Of a stretch of DNA of 64,000 bases, positions 1 through 9,757 are shown one piece after another. The stretch comes from Gammaproteobacteria bacterium RIFCSPHIGHO2_12_FULL_39_24. GTDB taxonomy: Bacteria; Pseudomonadota; Gammaproteobacteria; Coxiellales; Coxiellaceae. Made by a program: the position numbers and the translations under genes. Position 1 is the stretch's first letter. The number at the start of each line of letters is the position of its first letter. The stretch is taken from positions 1-64,000 of the forward strand of contig MGXZ01000013.1 of assembly GCA_001802455.1 (NCBI GenBank), read 5' to 3'. The notes beneath the pieces are model-generated. The model ran no database searches. It was given only the letters and a program-made list of their open reading frames with translations, and was not told the origin of the DNA.

Positions 1-70
1 TTTTCGTTGTTCATTTTACACCTCTGTTTTGAGAATTTTCTCTCTTAACAGGGTGTCCGTCAAAGTGGGG

Positions 71-556
71 CTAGATCAATTCTTGTTTTACATATTCTTG
101 CAATACGTCAAAAAATCTAATCGCCGTCTTTTCATTAATGAAAAGTGATGATCGCATTAAATATGCTGCAGCAAGACAACGCAATGTATTATTACCTTGA
201 CGATAAGCATTGGGTGCATTCCCTATAATAATATGTTCAGTTGGATTTTGTTCCAAAACGCATTGAAAATCAGTTAGCTGTATCTTAGCGGACTCTGTTG
301 TTTTTTTTATTTCTGCAATTACCTGCATCTGTTTTAGATAATTCGCAATAGCAGGATTAAGCTTCATCAACTCCAAAAATTGTTTATAGTTTTCTTGCCA
401 CGCACGAGCACTCTCATGATTATGGGGAGATGATGAACTGAGCGATTTTTCCAATATTATAATACAAGATTCACAAATCACTTCACAACAGCTACAGGTT
501 ACAGAAACCACAGCGGATGGAGTTGAGGTTGCTGACGCCGAAGGATTTCTAGACAT
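71..556 (-). CDS. hypothetical protein
   Basis: 161-aa ORF, no family recognised; Ser/Thr/Cys-rich N-terminus. Confidence 0.5.
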   Translation of the reverse strand: MSRNPSASATSTPSAVVSVTCSCCEVICESCIIILEKSLSSSSPHNHESARAWQENYKQFLELMKLNPAIANYLKQMQVIAEIKKTTESAKIQLTDFQCVLEQNPTEHIIIGNAPNAYRQGNNTLRCLAAAYLMRSSLFINEKTAIRFFDVLQEYVKQELI

Positions 557-689
557 AACTTAAGCTCCCAATCACAGGTAAGATTCTCACAGGTTATCAG
601 ACGAAGCTTAATATTGTATGAAAGGTCATGCTTGTGTGTACCGACAGCGCTTAATTCAATTTCCGGGTTATGCTATGATTTTCGATATG

Positions 690-1778
690 AAAAAAAGAAA
701 AGCATTGGGTATCATCATTGTTGTTGGCATTTTGGTTGTTGCGATGATTATTTTTCGTATCGTGCAATCCTATTATTTATCACATCGTGTTCATCACACT
801 GTACTCACGGTGGAGACGACAACCGTTTCCACATCCAATTCACCGATTACCGTTACTGCACAAGGATTTGTTGAAGCATCACATTCGGTGGATGTGCAAT
901 CCCAGGTGGCGGGTGTGATTCAACACATTGGATTCAATCCCGGCGATACCGTACAAACAGGACAGTTATTATTTCAACTCGACCCAACAACCTATCAAGC
1001 CAACTTAGCCAAAGACAAAGCGCAATACAAAATGATGAAAAAAGAATTTTTGCGCTATAAAGCACTGCTGAAAAAAGGATATGTTAGCAAAGAACAGTTC
1101 GATCAAATCAAGGCGCAATTAATCGAAAATTTAAATACCGTGAAACTGGATCAAGCGCAATTAAATTACACGCGTATTGTAGCGCCCCTGTCTGGAAAAA
1201 CAGGCAATGTCACTGTAAAAGAAGGTGATTTGGTAAACGCATCGAGCAATCAAGCACTGGTCACGATTAATCAATTGTCACCTGTCTTCATTGATTTTTA
1301 TTTATCACAAGATGATTTATCGCGATTAATAAAATACAAAAAAGAAAATGTGTTGCGTGTTGAAATTTATGGACCAGATAAACAGTTGTTATCACAAGAG
1401 GGTGTGGTGAGCTTTATTGATAACACAGTCAGTACAAATACCGGAACTATTTTATTGAAAGCCAGCACACCCAACACATCCGGAAAATTATTTCCAGGCG
1501 AATCCGTGATGGTGAAATTAATTTTTGCGGTTGAAAAAAATGTATTGGTTATTCCAACACGCGCAGTGCAAGTGAATCAAACTGGAAATTATGTGTATGT
1601 GATTAAAAATAATCGTGCGGTGGTCACACCCGTTAAAATATTGCGGCAAGAGAAGAAATTAACATTTATTAAAAGTGGTTTAATGAATGGTGATCAAATT
1701 GCGGTGATTTTCCCGCCAAATTTGACAGATAATGCGGTGGTAAAAGTTGAAGGCAGTGGCGAGCACGATCCATCATGA
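690..1778 (+). CDS. RND efflux membrane fusion protein (HlyD/MdtA-like periplasmic adaptor)
   Basis: N-terminal TM, biotinyl-lipoyl-like 'VEASHSVDVQSQVAGVIQHIGFNPGDTVQTGQLLFQLDP', followed by an overlapping RND permease; the ORF call begins at 618 but ATGAAAAAAAGAAAAGC at 690 is the more likely start. Confidence 0.9.
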   Translation, partial: KKRKALGIIIVVGILVVAMIIFRIVQSYYLSHRVHHTVLTVETTTVSTSNSPITVTAQGFVEASHSVDVQSQVAGVIQHIGFNPGDTVQTGQLLFQLDPTTYQANLAKDKAQYKMMKKEFLRYKALLKKGYVSKEQFDQIKAQLIENLNTVKLDQAQLNYTRIVAPLSGKTGNVTVKEGDLVNASSNQALVTINQLSPVFIDFYLSQDDLSRLIKYKKENVLRVEIYGPDKQLLSQEGVVSFIDNTVSTNTGTILLKASTPNTSGKLFPGESVMVKLIFAVEKNVLVIPTRAVQVNQTGNYVYVIKNNRAVVTPVKILRQEKKLTFIKSGLMNGDQIAVIFPPNLTDNAVVKVEGSGEHDPS

Positions 1779-4700
1779 ATCTATCCAAACTGTTTATCCA
1801 ACGCCCCGTTGCAACCACCGTGATCATGTTAGCACTCGTGATCGCTGGGTTTTTTTCCTATTTCAAATTGCCCGTGAGTGAATTGCCGAATATTGATTTT
1901 CCAACATTGGTGGTAGTTGCCAATTTACCGGGTGCAGATCCGCAAACGATGGCAACGACTGTTGCAACACCGATTGAAAAAGAATTAAGTACCGTCTCGG
2001 GTATTGATTCAATGATTTCAACCAGCACCGCGGGTGAAACAAAAATTGTCATGCAATTTAAATTGAACCGCGATATTAATTCGGCGGCAGGTGATGTGCA
2101 GTCCGCTTTATTGCAAATCGCAAAACAATTACCGAGCCAATTATCTTCTGCTCCCATGGTAAAAAAAGTCAATCCAGCAGCAGCACCGATTTTATTGATT
2201 GCATTAACTGCTGGTAATGTCTCAATGACAGCATTAGATAATTTTTCAGAAAATGATTTATCGCCGAATTTATCGATGATTTCTGGTGTTGCGAGCGTGA
2301 ATGTGTTTGGCGCGCAACAATATGCATTGCGTATTCACATCGATCCAACTGCATTGCAAAGTCGCGGATTGAGTTTGTCGGATGTGAGCAATGCCATTAA
2401 TTCATTAAATGCGAATCAAGCAACGGGTACGTTACAAACAACCGGTTTTTATCATCAACTCAAAGTGAATGGTGGACTGGATAATGCAAAACAATTTGGT
2501 AATGCAATTATCAGCGTGAGCAATGGCATGCCGATTCGTTTAAAAGAGGTGGCGACACTTGAAAATAGCGTGGCGAATGATAAAGCAATCACAATGTACA
2601 ACAATCAACGCGCGATTGTGTTAGCCATTCAACGACAACCGGGTAGCAATACGATTTCCGTGGTGAATGATATTCTCAAGCGTTTACCCGCATTATCCAA
2701 ACAAATTCCCGGTGGTTCGCAATTGCATGTGTTATACAATCGCGCCACTTTTATTCAATCTGCTGTTGATGATGTTGAGTTTACCCTTATTTTTGCAGTA
2801 TTTTTGGTTGTTGCTGTGATTTATGCATTTTTTAAAAATAGTCGATTGACGAATATTGTTGGTTTGTCATTACCGATTTCTGTGATTGCCACATTTTCCG
2901 TAATGTATTTAATGGGTTACAGTTTAGATAATTTATCGCTGATGGGTTTGGTGTTAGTGGTAGGATTTGTGATTGATGATGCGGTAGTCGTGTTGGAAAA
3001 TATCATGCGTTATGTTGAACAAGGCATGGATAAAGTCAGCGCCAGTTTACGGGGAACACAGGAAGTGAGTTTTACGGTGTTAGCAATGACGATTTCACTG
3101 GTTGCGGTTTTTATTCCCATATTTTTTATGGGCGGAATTATTGGCAGGCTGTTTCATGAATTTTCCGGTGTTGTGGGTATTGCGATTTTATTTTCTGCCT
3201 TTGTTGCATTGAGTTTAATCCCCATGTTATGTAGTCGTTATTTAAATCATGGCGATGCAAAAACACAACCTGCATCGAATGATTTTTTTTCACGCTGTCA
3301 ATTATGGTATGCAGACACATTGCGGTGGGCGCTGGACAATGCACGCATAATAATTTTAATTGCAATTGGCACGATGGTTGGTACTATTTTTTTATTTTGT
3401 GGTGTAAATAAAGGATTTATTCCACCGGAAGATGCCGGTGTGATTTTTGGTGGTGTTAAAGCGCCAGAAGGAATCGCCTATCAAGATTTTTTACAAGAAC
3501 AAACACAAGCCAAATTACGCATTCAACAAAATCCGAATGTCGTAGCAGTGATGTCATCAGTAGGTCAAGCGGCTGATGGCAGTGCGAGTACGAATACCGG
3601 TCATTTTTTCATTAAATTAAAACCATTGTCTGAACGACATGCGTCATCAAAAGAAATTATCCAGCAATTAAAAAAATCATTGCGCTCTGTTGCGGGATTA
3701 AAAGTATTTTTAAACAATCCACCGGCAATTAATATCGGTGGAAAAATTTCAAATGGTAATTATCAATATGTGTTGCAAGGCATGTCGTGGTCTGCATTAG
3801 AATCGGCATCCACTGCGATGAAACAAAAATTAAAAACTATTCCGGGTGTCACAGACGTGGATAGTGATTTACAGATGAATAATCCTGAATTCATTTTTCA
3901 TATTCTTCGTAAAAAAGCAGCGGTTTTGGGTGTGACGCCCGCCTTAATTGAATCAACGTTGTATCAAGCGTATGGTGAAACGCAAGTCAGCACCATTATG
4001 CGATCACAAGGTGATTATGATGTGATTATGAATGTCGCACCACAATTTCAACAAGATGCCGATGCAGTTAATTCGCTGTATTTAAAATCAAGCACCGGCA
4101 ATATGGTTCCCATGAGTGATGTCGTTCGCATAACACAAGGCGCTGGACCCCTGATGATTAATCATTATAGGCAGTTGCCCGCAGTAACATTGTCATTTAA
4201 TTTGCAACCGGGTTTTGCGTTAGGACAAGTCGTATCCCATGTTCAAATGATGGCAAAACAAACATTGCCGAATGATGTGGTGGGTAGTTTTACGGGAACC
4301 GCGCAAAAATTTCAATCATCATTAAAAACATTGCCATTATTATTGTTGGCAACTGTGCTTGTGATTTACATGGTGCTCGCTATTTTGTATGAAAATTTTA
4401 TTCACCCATTAACGATTTTAACAGCGCTACCCTTTGCGGTTTTTGGTGCGCTGCTGTGTTTATATTTATTTGGATTAGAGCTCGATATTTTTAGTTTTAT
4501 CGGATTAATTATGTTGGTGGGTATTACGAAAAAAAATGGAATCATTATGGTGGATTTTGCACTCGATATGAAACGAACACAAAATATCAGTGCAAAAGAA
4601 GCCATTATGCAAGCATGTGTGGTGCGTTTTCGTCCGATCATGATGACAACCGTGTGTGCAATTGCAGCTGCATTGCCACTGGCGTTTGGATTGGGAGCAG

Positions 4701-4816
4701 GCGGTGAAACACGTGAAGGATTGGGAATGGTCATTGTTGGTGGATTGCTGTTTTCACAATTCATTACGTTGTATGTCACGCCCGTTTTTTATGTACTGAT
4801 GGATAAGTTGGCTTAG
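1775..4816 (+). CDS. RND multidrug efflux permease (AcrB/MexB family)
   Basis: 1013 aa; N-terminus 'MNLSKLFIQRPVATTVIMLALVIAGFFSYFKLPVSELPNIDFPT', 'GFVIDDAVVVLENI' motif; 4-bp overlap with the upstream MFP. Confidence 0.95.
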   Translation: MNLSKLFIQRPVATTVIMLALVIAGFFSYFKLPVSELPNIDFPTLVVVANLPGADPQTMATTVATPIEKELSTVSGIDSMISTSTAGETKIVMQFKLNRDINSAAGDVQSALLQIAKQLPSQLSSAPMVKKVNPAAAPILLIALTAGNVSMTALDNFSENDLSPNLSMISGVASVNVFGAQQYALRIHIDPTALQSRGLSLSDVSNAINSLNANQATGTLQTTGFYHQLKVNGGLDNAKQFGNAIISVSNGMPIRLKEVATLENSVANDKAITMYNNQRAIVLAIQRQPGSNTISVVNDILKRLPALSKQIPGGSQLHVLYNRATFIQSAVDDVEFTLIFAVFLVVAVIYAFFKNSRLTNIVGLSLPISVIATFSVMYLMGYSLDNLSLMGLVLVVGFVIDDAVVVLENIMRYVEQGMDKVSASLRGTQEVSFTVLAMTISLVAVFIPIFFMGGIIGRLFHEFSGVVGIAILFSAFVALSLIPMLCSRYLNHGDAKTQPASNDFFSRCQLWYADTLRWALDNARIIILIAIGTMVGTIFLFCGVNKGFIPPEDAGVIFGGVKAPEGIAYQDFLQEQTQAKLRIQQNPNVVAVMSSVGQAADGSASTNTGHFFIKLKPLSERHASSKEIIQQLKKSLRSVAGLKVFLNNPPAINIGGKISNGNYQYVLQGMSWSALESASTAMKQKLKTIPGVTDVDSDLQMNNPEFIFHILRKKAAVLGVTPALIESTLYQAYGETQVSTIMRSQGDYDVIMNVAPQFQQDADAVNSLYLKSSTGNMVPMSDVVRITQGAGPLMINHYRQLPAVTLSFNLQPGFALGQVVSHVQMMAKQTLPNDVVGSFTGTAQKFQSSLKTLPLLLLATVLVIYMVLAILYENFIHPLTILTALPFAVFGALLCLYLFGLELDIFSFIGLIMLVGITKKNGIIMVDFALDMKRTQNISAKEAIMQACVVRFRPIMMTTVCAIAAALPLAFGLGAGGETREGLGMVIVGGLLFSQFITLYVTPVFYVLMDKLA

Positions 4817-4850
4817 AGCCATTTCGGTGAGCCATTTCAGTTATTTTTTT

Positions 4851-5055
4851 AATTTAACGTCATTCTCAACTTTTTATTTTTTTCAATCATTCGCTCGTTG
4901 AATGCTATGATCAGGGTATTCCTCGAAAAGACGCCGTCAATACATCCGTGTAGGCTCGTCAATGTCATCCCTGACATTGACGCTTTTCTTGAAACACCCT
5001 AATCACAGCATCACTCGCTTCTTCTGAAATAAAAAGTTGAGAATGGCGTTAATTT
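4851..5055. repeat. long foldback (imperfect inverted repeat) element A with nested perfect hairpin
   Basis: outer arms aatttaacgtcattctcaactttttattt (4851-4879) / aaataaaaagttgagaatggcgttaattt (5027-5055); nested 11-bp hairpin CGTCAATGTCA-tccc-TGACATTGACG at 4957-4982. Confidence 0.85.
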
Positions 5056-7873
5056 AAATTTGCCGTAATCACGTCAATCGCTGGCTCACCACAATGTTTC
5101 GCAATTTCAGCGCGCACCAACGCATGCAATCGCGCAACTTCATTCCAGTCATTTTTTTCAGGAAAAATAGGCTCTCCAACTGTGATGGTTATTTTGGTTG
5201 GCATTGGAAGACAAGTGCCATCTCGCAACAATATGCGCGCGCCATTGATTGCAATGGGACAAATGGGAGTTTGCGCATCAGCGGACAATTGAAATGCACC
5301 AAGCTTAAAAGGTCGTAATCCAGTGGCGTAGGTAAAAGTGCCTTCCGGAAACAATAAAATGGATTGTCCCTTTTTTATTTCAGCAGTAATTAATTTACTA
5401 TCCTCAACACTTTTTGAAATATCCATTCTATCCACAGCAATAAAACCGATTTTAGTAATAATCATCCGTAAAAATGGCCGTTCCAATAATTCTTTTTTAC
5501 CAATCATCATTATTTTAGAAGGCAAAATGGCTAGCAATAATAATGCGTCAACGTAACTCGCATGATTGGCGACATAAATCATCGAGCGATGATGATGAAG
5601 ATTTTGTTTCCCACGCACAGTAACAGGACAAAATACCAACCGAAATAGTTGACGCGCCCAAATGCGACACACTGTTGACGCATTAGGTTGCGACAATAAC
5701 AATAACATTACCCACATCACAGGAACCGTTATTAATAAAATCAACCCAACATAGACAGCATAAATAAATTTTAGCGAAGTCAATAACGCGTGCTTCATTT
5801 TTTGTATGCCTGTTTTCAAAAATAATTTTATCAACTGAAATTTTGCTGGTATTCGATGTTGCGAAATTTTTCCACTGATAACCATTTTTTTACACAATGA
5901 TCGCTGCAACTTATGACTGGGTGTTTTAGGAATAGTGTTAGGCGAAATAAATATAATCATATCCGATGGCATTCCCAGCTTAACGGACAACTGATTAATA
6001 ATCTCAGAACGAATTTTTTCTTGTTCTGTTTTGTTTGTCTGACTTGTTTCTACAACCACCACTATTTTTTCAGTTCCTGTTTTGGGATCAGGTAATCCAA
6101 ATGCAATCACACCGCCATGAAAAACACCGGGTACTTCATTAACAATCTCTTCAATTTCTTCTGGATAAATATTTCGTCCCGCTTTAATAATTAAATCTTT
6201 CTTTCGACCTGTCACAAATAATTCATGATCTGCAATATAACCTAAATCACCTGTCTCTAAAAAATGAGCGTGAACCATTTGTTGTGTTGCTGCAGCATTA
6301 TTGTAGTAACCTTGTGTAGAAGAAGGCCCACTAAATTGAATATTTCCCACTCTTCTTTCTGGAAGCAACTGATCATGATCATCGACAATGCGAACAGGGT
6401 GTTGTGGTATCGCGGTTCCACAAGAAACAAATTCTACATACTGTTTTTCATCTTCAGAGTGAGAAACAACTGCACGATTTTCTTTTTCAAAAACGGTTCG
6501 CTCAATTTTATCGACTCTGGGCGGTTTTGATAAAGAAGACACTGTTAACGCAACGGTTGATTCGGCTAATCCATAAGCGGGTGTAACTGCTTCTGCTTTC
6601 AAACCAAACTGAGAAAATTTTTGAATAAATTTTTGAATGGTTTTGGGATTAATTGTTTCAGCGCCACAAAATGCCACGCGCCAACAACTTAAATCTAATC
6701 CCTGAATATCTTTTGTTTCAATTGTTTTGACACACATTTCATATGCAAAATTAGGCGCACCTGAAATTGACGCACGATGATAATGAATTGCCCATAGCCA
6801 TTTTTCAGGTCGAGATAAAAAAATCAGCGGAGACAGCACGGTCAGTGGAACGCCAAAATAAAGACTCGCCAACCAATTCATCAAACCCATATCATGATAT
6901 AACGGCAACCAACTGACATTCACATCCGTTGGTTTGATTTGAATAGCGCTATTAATTCCACGCAAATTAGCCAACATATTTTCATGCGTTAACACAACAC
7001 CCTTCGGATCTCCTGTGCTGCCTGACGTATATTGAATCAGCGCGATATCGTTAGGATTAATAATAATGTCAGGTAACACACCAGTTTCAGATCGCACATG
7101 ATCAAGCGTGGCAACTTCTTTTAAACTAGGAACAAAAGCACGTAACATATCACTCAACATTTTTACACGCGCAAACGTAATTAACATTCTTGCTTGTGCA
7201 TTCTGCAGCACTGTTACTTCTCGTTTTGCATATTCTTCAATTTGATCAGCTCGCGTTGGCGGATAAATGGGAACAGGAACAGCACCCGCTAGTAAAATAC
7301 CCGCGTAAGCATAAAAAAATTCATCTGTACTCGGCAACATAATGGCAATGGTTTCACCGAATTTAATACCACGTTCAACTAATCCTTTCGCAACGGCTTG
7401 CGCGCCAGAATATAATTCACCATATCGAATGGTCTGTTCATTTCCTTGATCATCTTGCAAATAAATGTGCGGACGATTCGGTTCTTTCACTGCATAATGC
7501 CTTAAAACATCCGTTAAAACAGTCAATGCAGAAAAATCAATTTCGATGGATTCTAACGTAGGCGAAAAAGTGTGCGCGGTATGGATAGATGCTGTCGACG
7601 CAATCGTTTGAATAGCACAAATCAAATCACGCAACGTCATTGCTTCAGCCAACACTTTTTCAGGAAGATGAATTGAAAATAATTTTTCAATTCGATGCAA
7701 TAACTCCACTTTACCCAAACTATCAATTCCCAGTTCACGATCCAATGCCGCATCAAGCGATATTGCATATAATGCACGTTCTGCGCCTAATTCTGTTAAA
7801 AAAATTTGCGTGATTGAAATTAATTGTTTCTCGATGTAAGTTGAATCATTCAGTTCATTGTACGTAGGCGCCA
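5049..7873 (-). CDS. trifunctional fusion: acyl carrier domain - acyl-AMP ligase (FAAL/AMP-binding) - PlsC-type 1-acylglycerol-phosphate acyltransferase
   Basis: phosphopantetheine site 'LGIDSLGKVELLHRI'; AMP-binding 'LIQYTSGSTGDPKGVVLTHENM'; acyltransferase 'VANHASYVDALLLLA' and 'LLFPEGTF'; likely start MAPTYNE at about 7873 (ORF opens at 7925). Confidence 0.9.
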
Positions 7874-9123
7874 TCTGTTGCTCCACTGCGAAGCTCCTGT
7901 TCTTGATACGTTTCACGCAAAACAAAAATTGCTAAAATCATTCCAACAATCGACAATGCCGGGAAAACCCACAATGCAGAATAATAATTACCCGTGCGTG
8001 CAACGATAATACCAAAAATAGGATTCAACACACCACCACTGCTTGCCGCAACCATATTGACCAATGCTGCCGCAGCACCATACACGCTTTTCGAAATAGA
8101 TTCAGCGGTCAACACAAATGATAATGTTTGTACTGATGCAGCAGCACCTAATAAAAATAACAAACTCAATAACAATGCGGGTGTCATAGTGGTTGTGTAT
8201 GCCAACACAATACCGCACACACATTGCATGGCGAATGCAATAAAAACTATTTTTTGACGCGATTTTAATTTATCCGATAATTTTCCAATCAGTAAACTGG
8301 CCACCGCCAAACCAATCCAAAAACTCGTTAACAAATTAGCAGAGTGATGTTGTGACCAACCCATGTTGTGATCCAATAGTCGCACCATCCAACTGGCTGC
8401 GAGTACCGACACGGGTGCCCATGAAATAAAGCCCAATAATGCAATCGTAATAATTTGTTTGTTAATTAATAATGTTGGTAAATCGCGAATGCGCACCATG
8501 CTCGATACACTCGGTTTATGCTGCGCAGGATATTTTGGAATAAAGAAATAAATAATCATTAATAATAAAGCGAAATAAATCACCACATGCATCATCGCAT
8601 CCCATCCATAACGATGGGATAACGCAGCACCCACCGCTTGCCCGAAAATACTGCCCAAACAAGCTGCCACTTGCACCATTCCCACACCAAGTGAAAAATG
8701 GCGAGGTAACAACCACGTCGACACCGCATACACAGACATCACACAAGCAGACGCCGTTCCAGCGCCAATTAAAAAACGCGCCACGAATAACATGGTAAAA
8801 CTCGTGCTGTAATAAAATAATGCGGCACCTAAAAAACAGCATCCTGTACATAAAACAGCGGTGTATTTTAATCCAATGCGATCCAAACAATATCCCAATG
8901 GAATTTGAAAAATCACATAGCCATAAAAAAAAGCGGCACTTAAAAATCCAAACGATTCGGGTGTGATTCCAAATTGATGAATAAATGAATCGGGTAAAAT
9001 GCTAAAAGACGTTTGCAGTAAATAATCGTAGCCATAAAACAACATGTATAATAGCGAAATACATACACCTAAAAAAATGCTAGTACGATTATTATCTGTG
9101 TCACTCATTTTACGATCCTTCAA
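7855..9123 (-). CDS. MFS transporter
   Basis: 422 aa, 12-TM MFS pattern ('IPLGYCLDRIGLKYTAVL'). Confidence 0.9.
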   Translation of the reverse strand: MKDRKMSDTDNNRTSIFLGVCISLLYMLFYGYDYLLQTSFSILPDSFIHQFGITPESFGFLSAAFFYGYVIFQIPLGYCLDRIGLKYTAVLCTGCCFLGAALFYYSTSFTMLFVARFLIGAGTASACVMSVYAVSTWLLPRHFSLGVGMVQVAACLGSIFGQAVGAALSHRYGWDAMMHVVIYFALLLMIIYFFIPKYPAQHKPSVSSMVRIRDLPTLLINKQIITIALLGFISWAPVSVLAASWMVRLLDHNMGWSQHHSANLLTSFWIGLAVASLLIGKLSDKLKSRQKIVFIAFAMQCVCGIVLAYTTTMTPALLLSLLFLLGAAASVQTLSFVLTAESISKSVYGAAAALVNMVAASSGGVLNPIFGIIVARTGNYYSALWVFPALSIVGMILAIFVLRETYQEQELRSGATDGAYVQ

Positions 9124-9260
9124 ATCGATTCAATACGATATTGGATAACAGATAACTCTCTTATATGAAAAATAACATAACACAATTGCTTTTAGAAAAA
9201 AATACACCTAATTAATTGATGATATAAATCGAATATCACGACATTCCCAACTTTGATACT

Positions 9261-9470
9261 TAAATGAATTAAGCGCTGATTTCTTTATATTCGCTCGTTG
9301 GATGATATAACTGCTTTAAATTCCTATTTGCTTGTGGGCGACTTGGGCATATCTGTTTTTCGTGCACATGACACAAAAACAGATACGCCCAATTTCCCAC
9401 TCGCTTGAAAGTTTATCAAGGCAGTTATATCAATCACTCGCTTCTTCAAGTCAGCACTTAATTCAATTTG
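9261..9470. repeat. long foldback element B, related to element A
   Basis: outer arms taaatgaattaagcgctgat / gtcagcacttaattcaatttg; inner hairpin gggcatatctgttttt-(n14)-aaaaacagatacgccc; shares ATTCGCTCGTTGRATG and ATCACTCGCTTCTTC with element A. Confidence 0.85.
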
Positions 9471-9475
9471 CAGAT

Positions 9476-9620
9476 TAGACTTCTTGCATAACCTTGAGTA
9501 ATGTGACGAGGTCACAGAAAAAATTTTCGAAAAAGCGGAGTGTACACGTTAGTACATGAGCATTTTGAGAAAATTTTTTCGAAGAGATTGTCCATTAATC
9601 GAGGTTATGCAAGAGGTCTA
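9476..9620. mobile_element. MITE-like element (about 145 bp)
   Basis: terminal inverted repeats TAGACTTCTTGCATAACCTTG (9476-9496) and CGAGGTTATGCAAGAGGTCTA (9600-9620), 19/21 matching, TA at both ends, no ORF; partial copy at 24895-24962. Confidence 0.75.
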
Positions 9621-9757
9621 TTAATTAAAATAGCAAAAGAAAGCGTCTTGTTGGGAACCTTCCTTAAGGAAATGTTATTTGCGTATTTTGCATAACCTTC
9701 AGTGATTTTACGCTGAAATCTGTTTAGAGTGTCAGCAAAGCACCTAAGGGGGTTACG

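Noticed and set aside
4402-4779. 125-aa antisense ORF in the RND permease
   Set aside because: Shadow ORF on the reverse strand of a highly conserved gene; same applies to 1858-2172, 33219-33509 and 40749-40946.
9324-9515. 63-aa ORF on the minus strand
   Set aside because: Lies within foldback element B and the MITE end; no coding signal.
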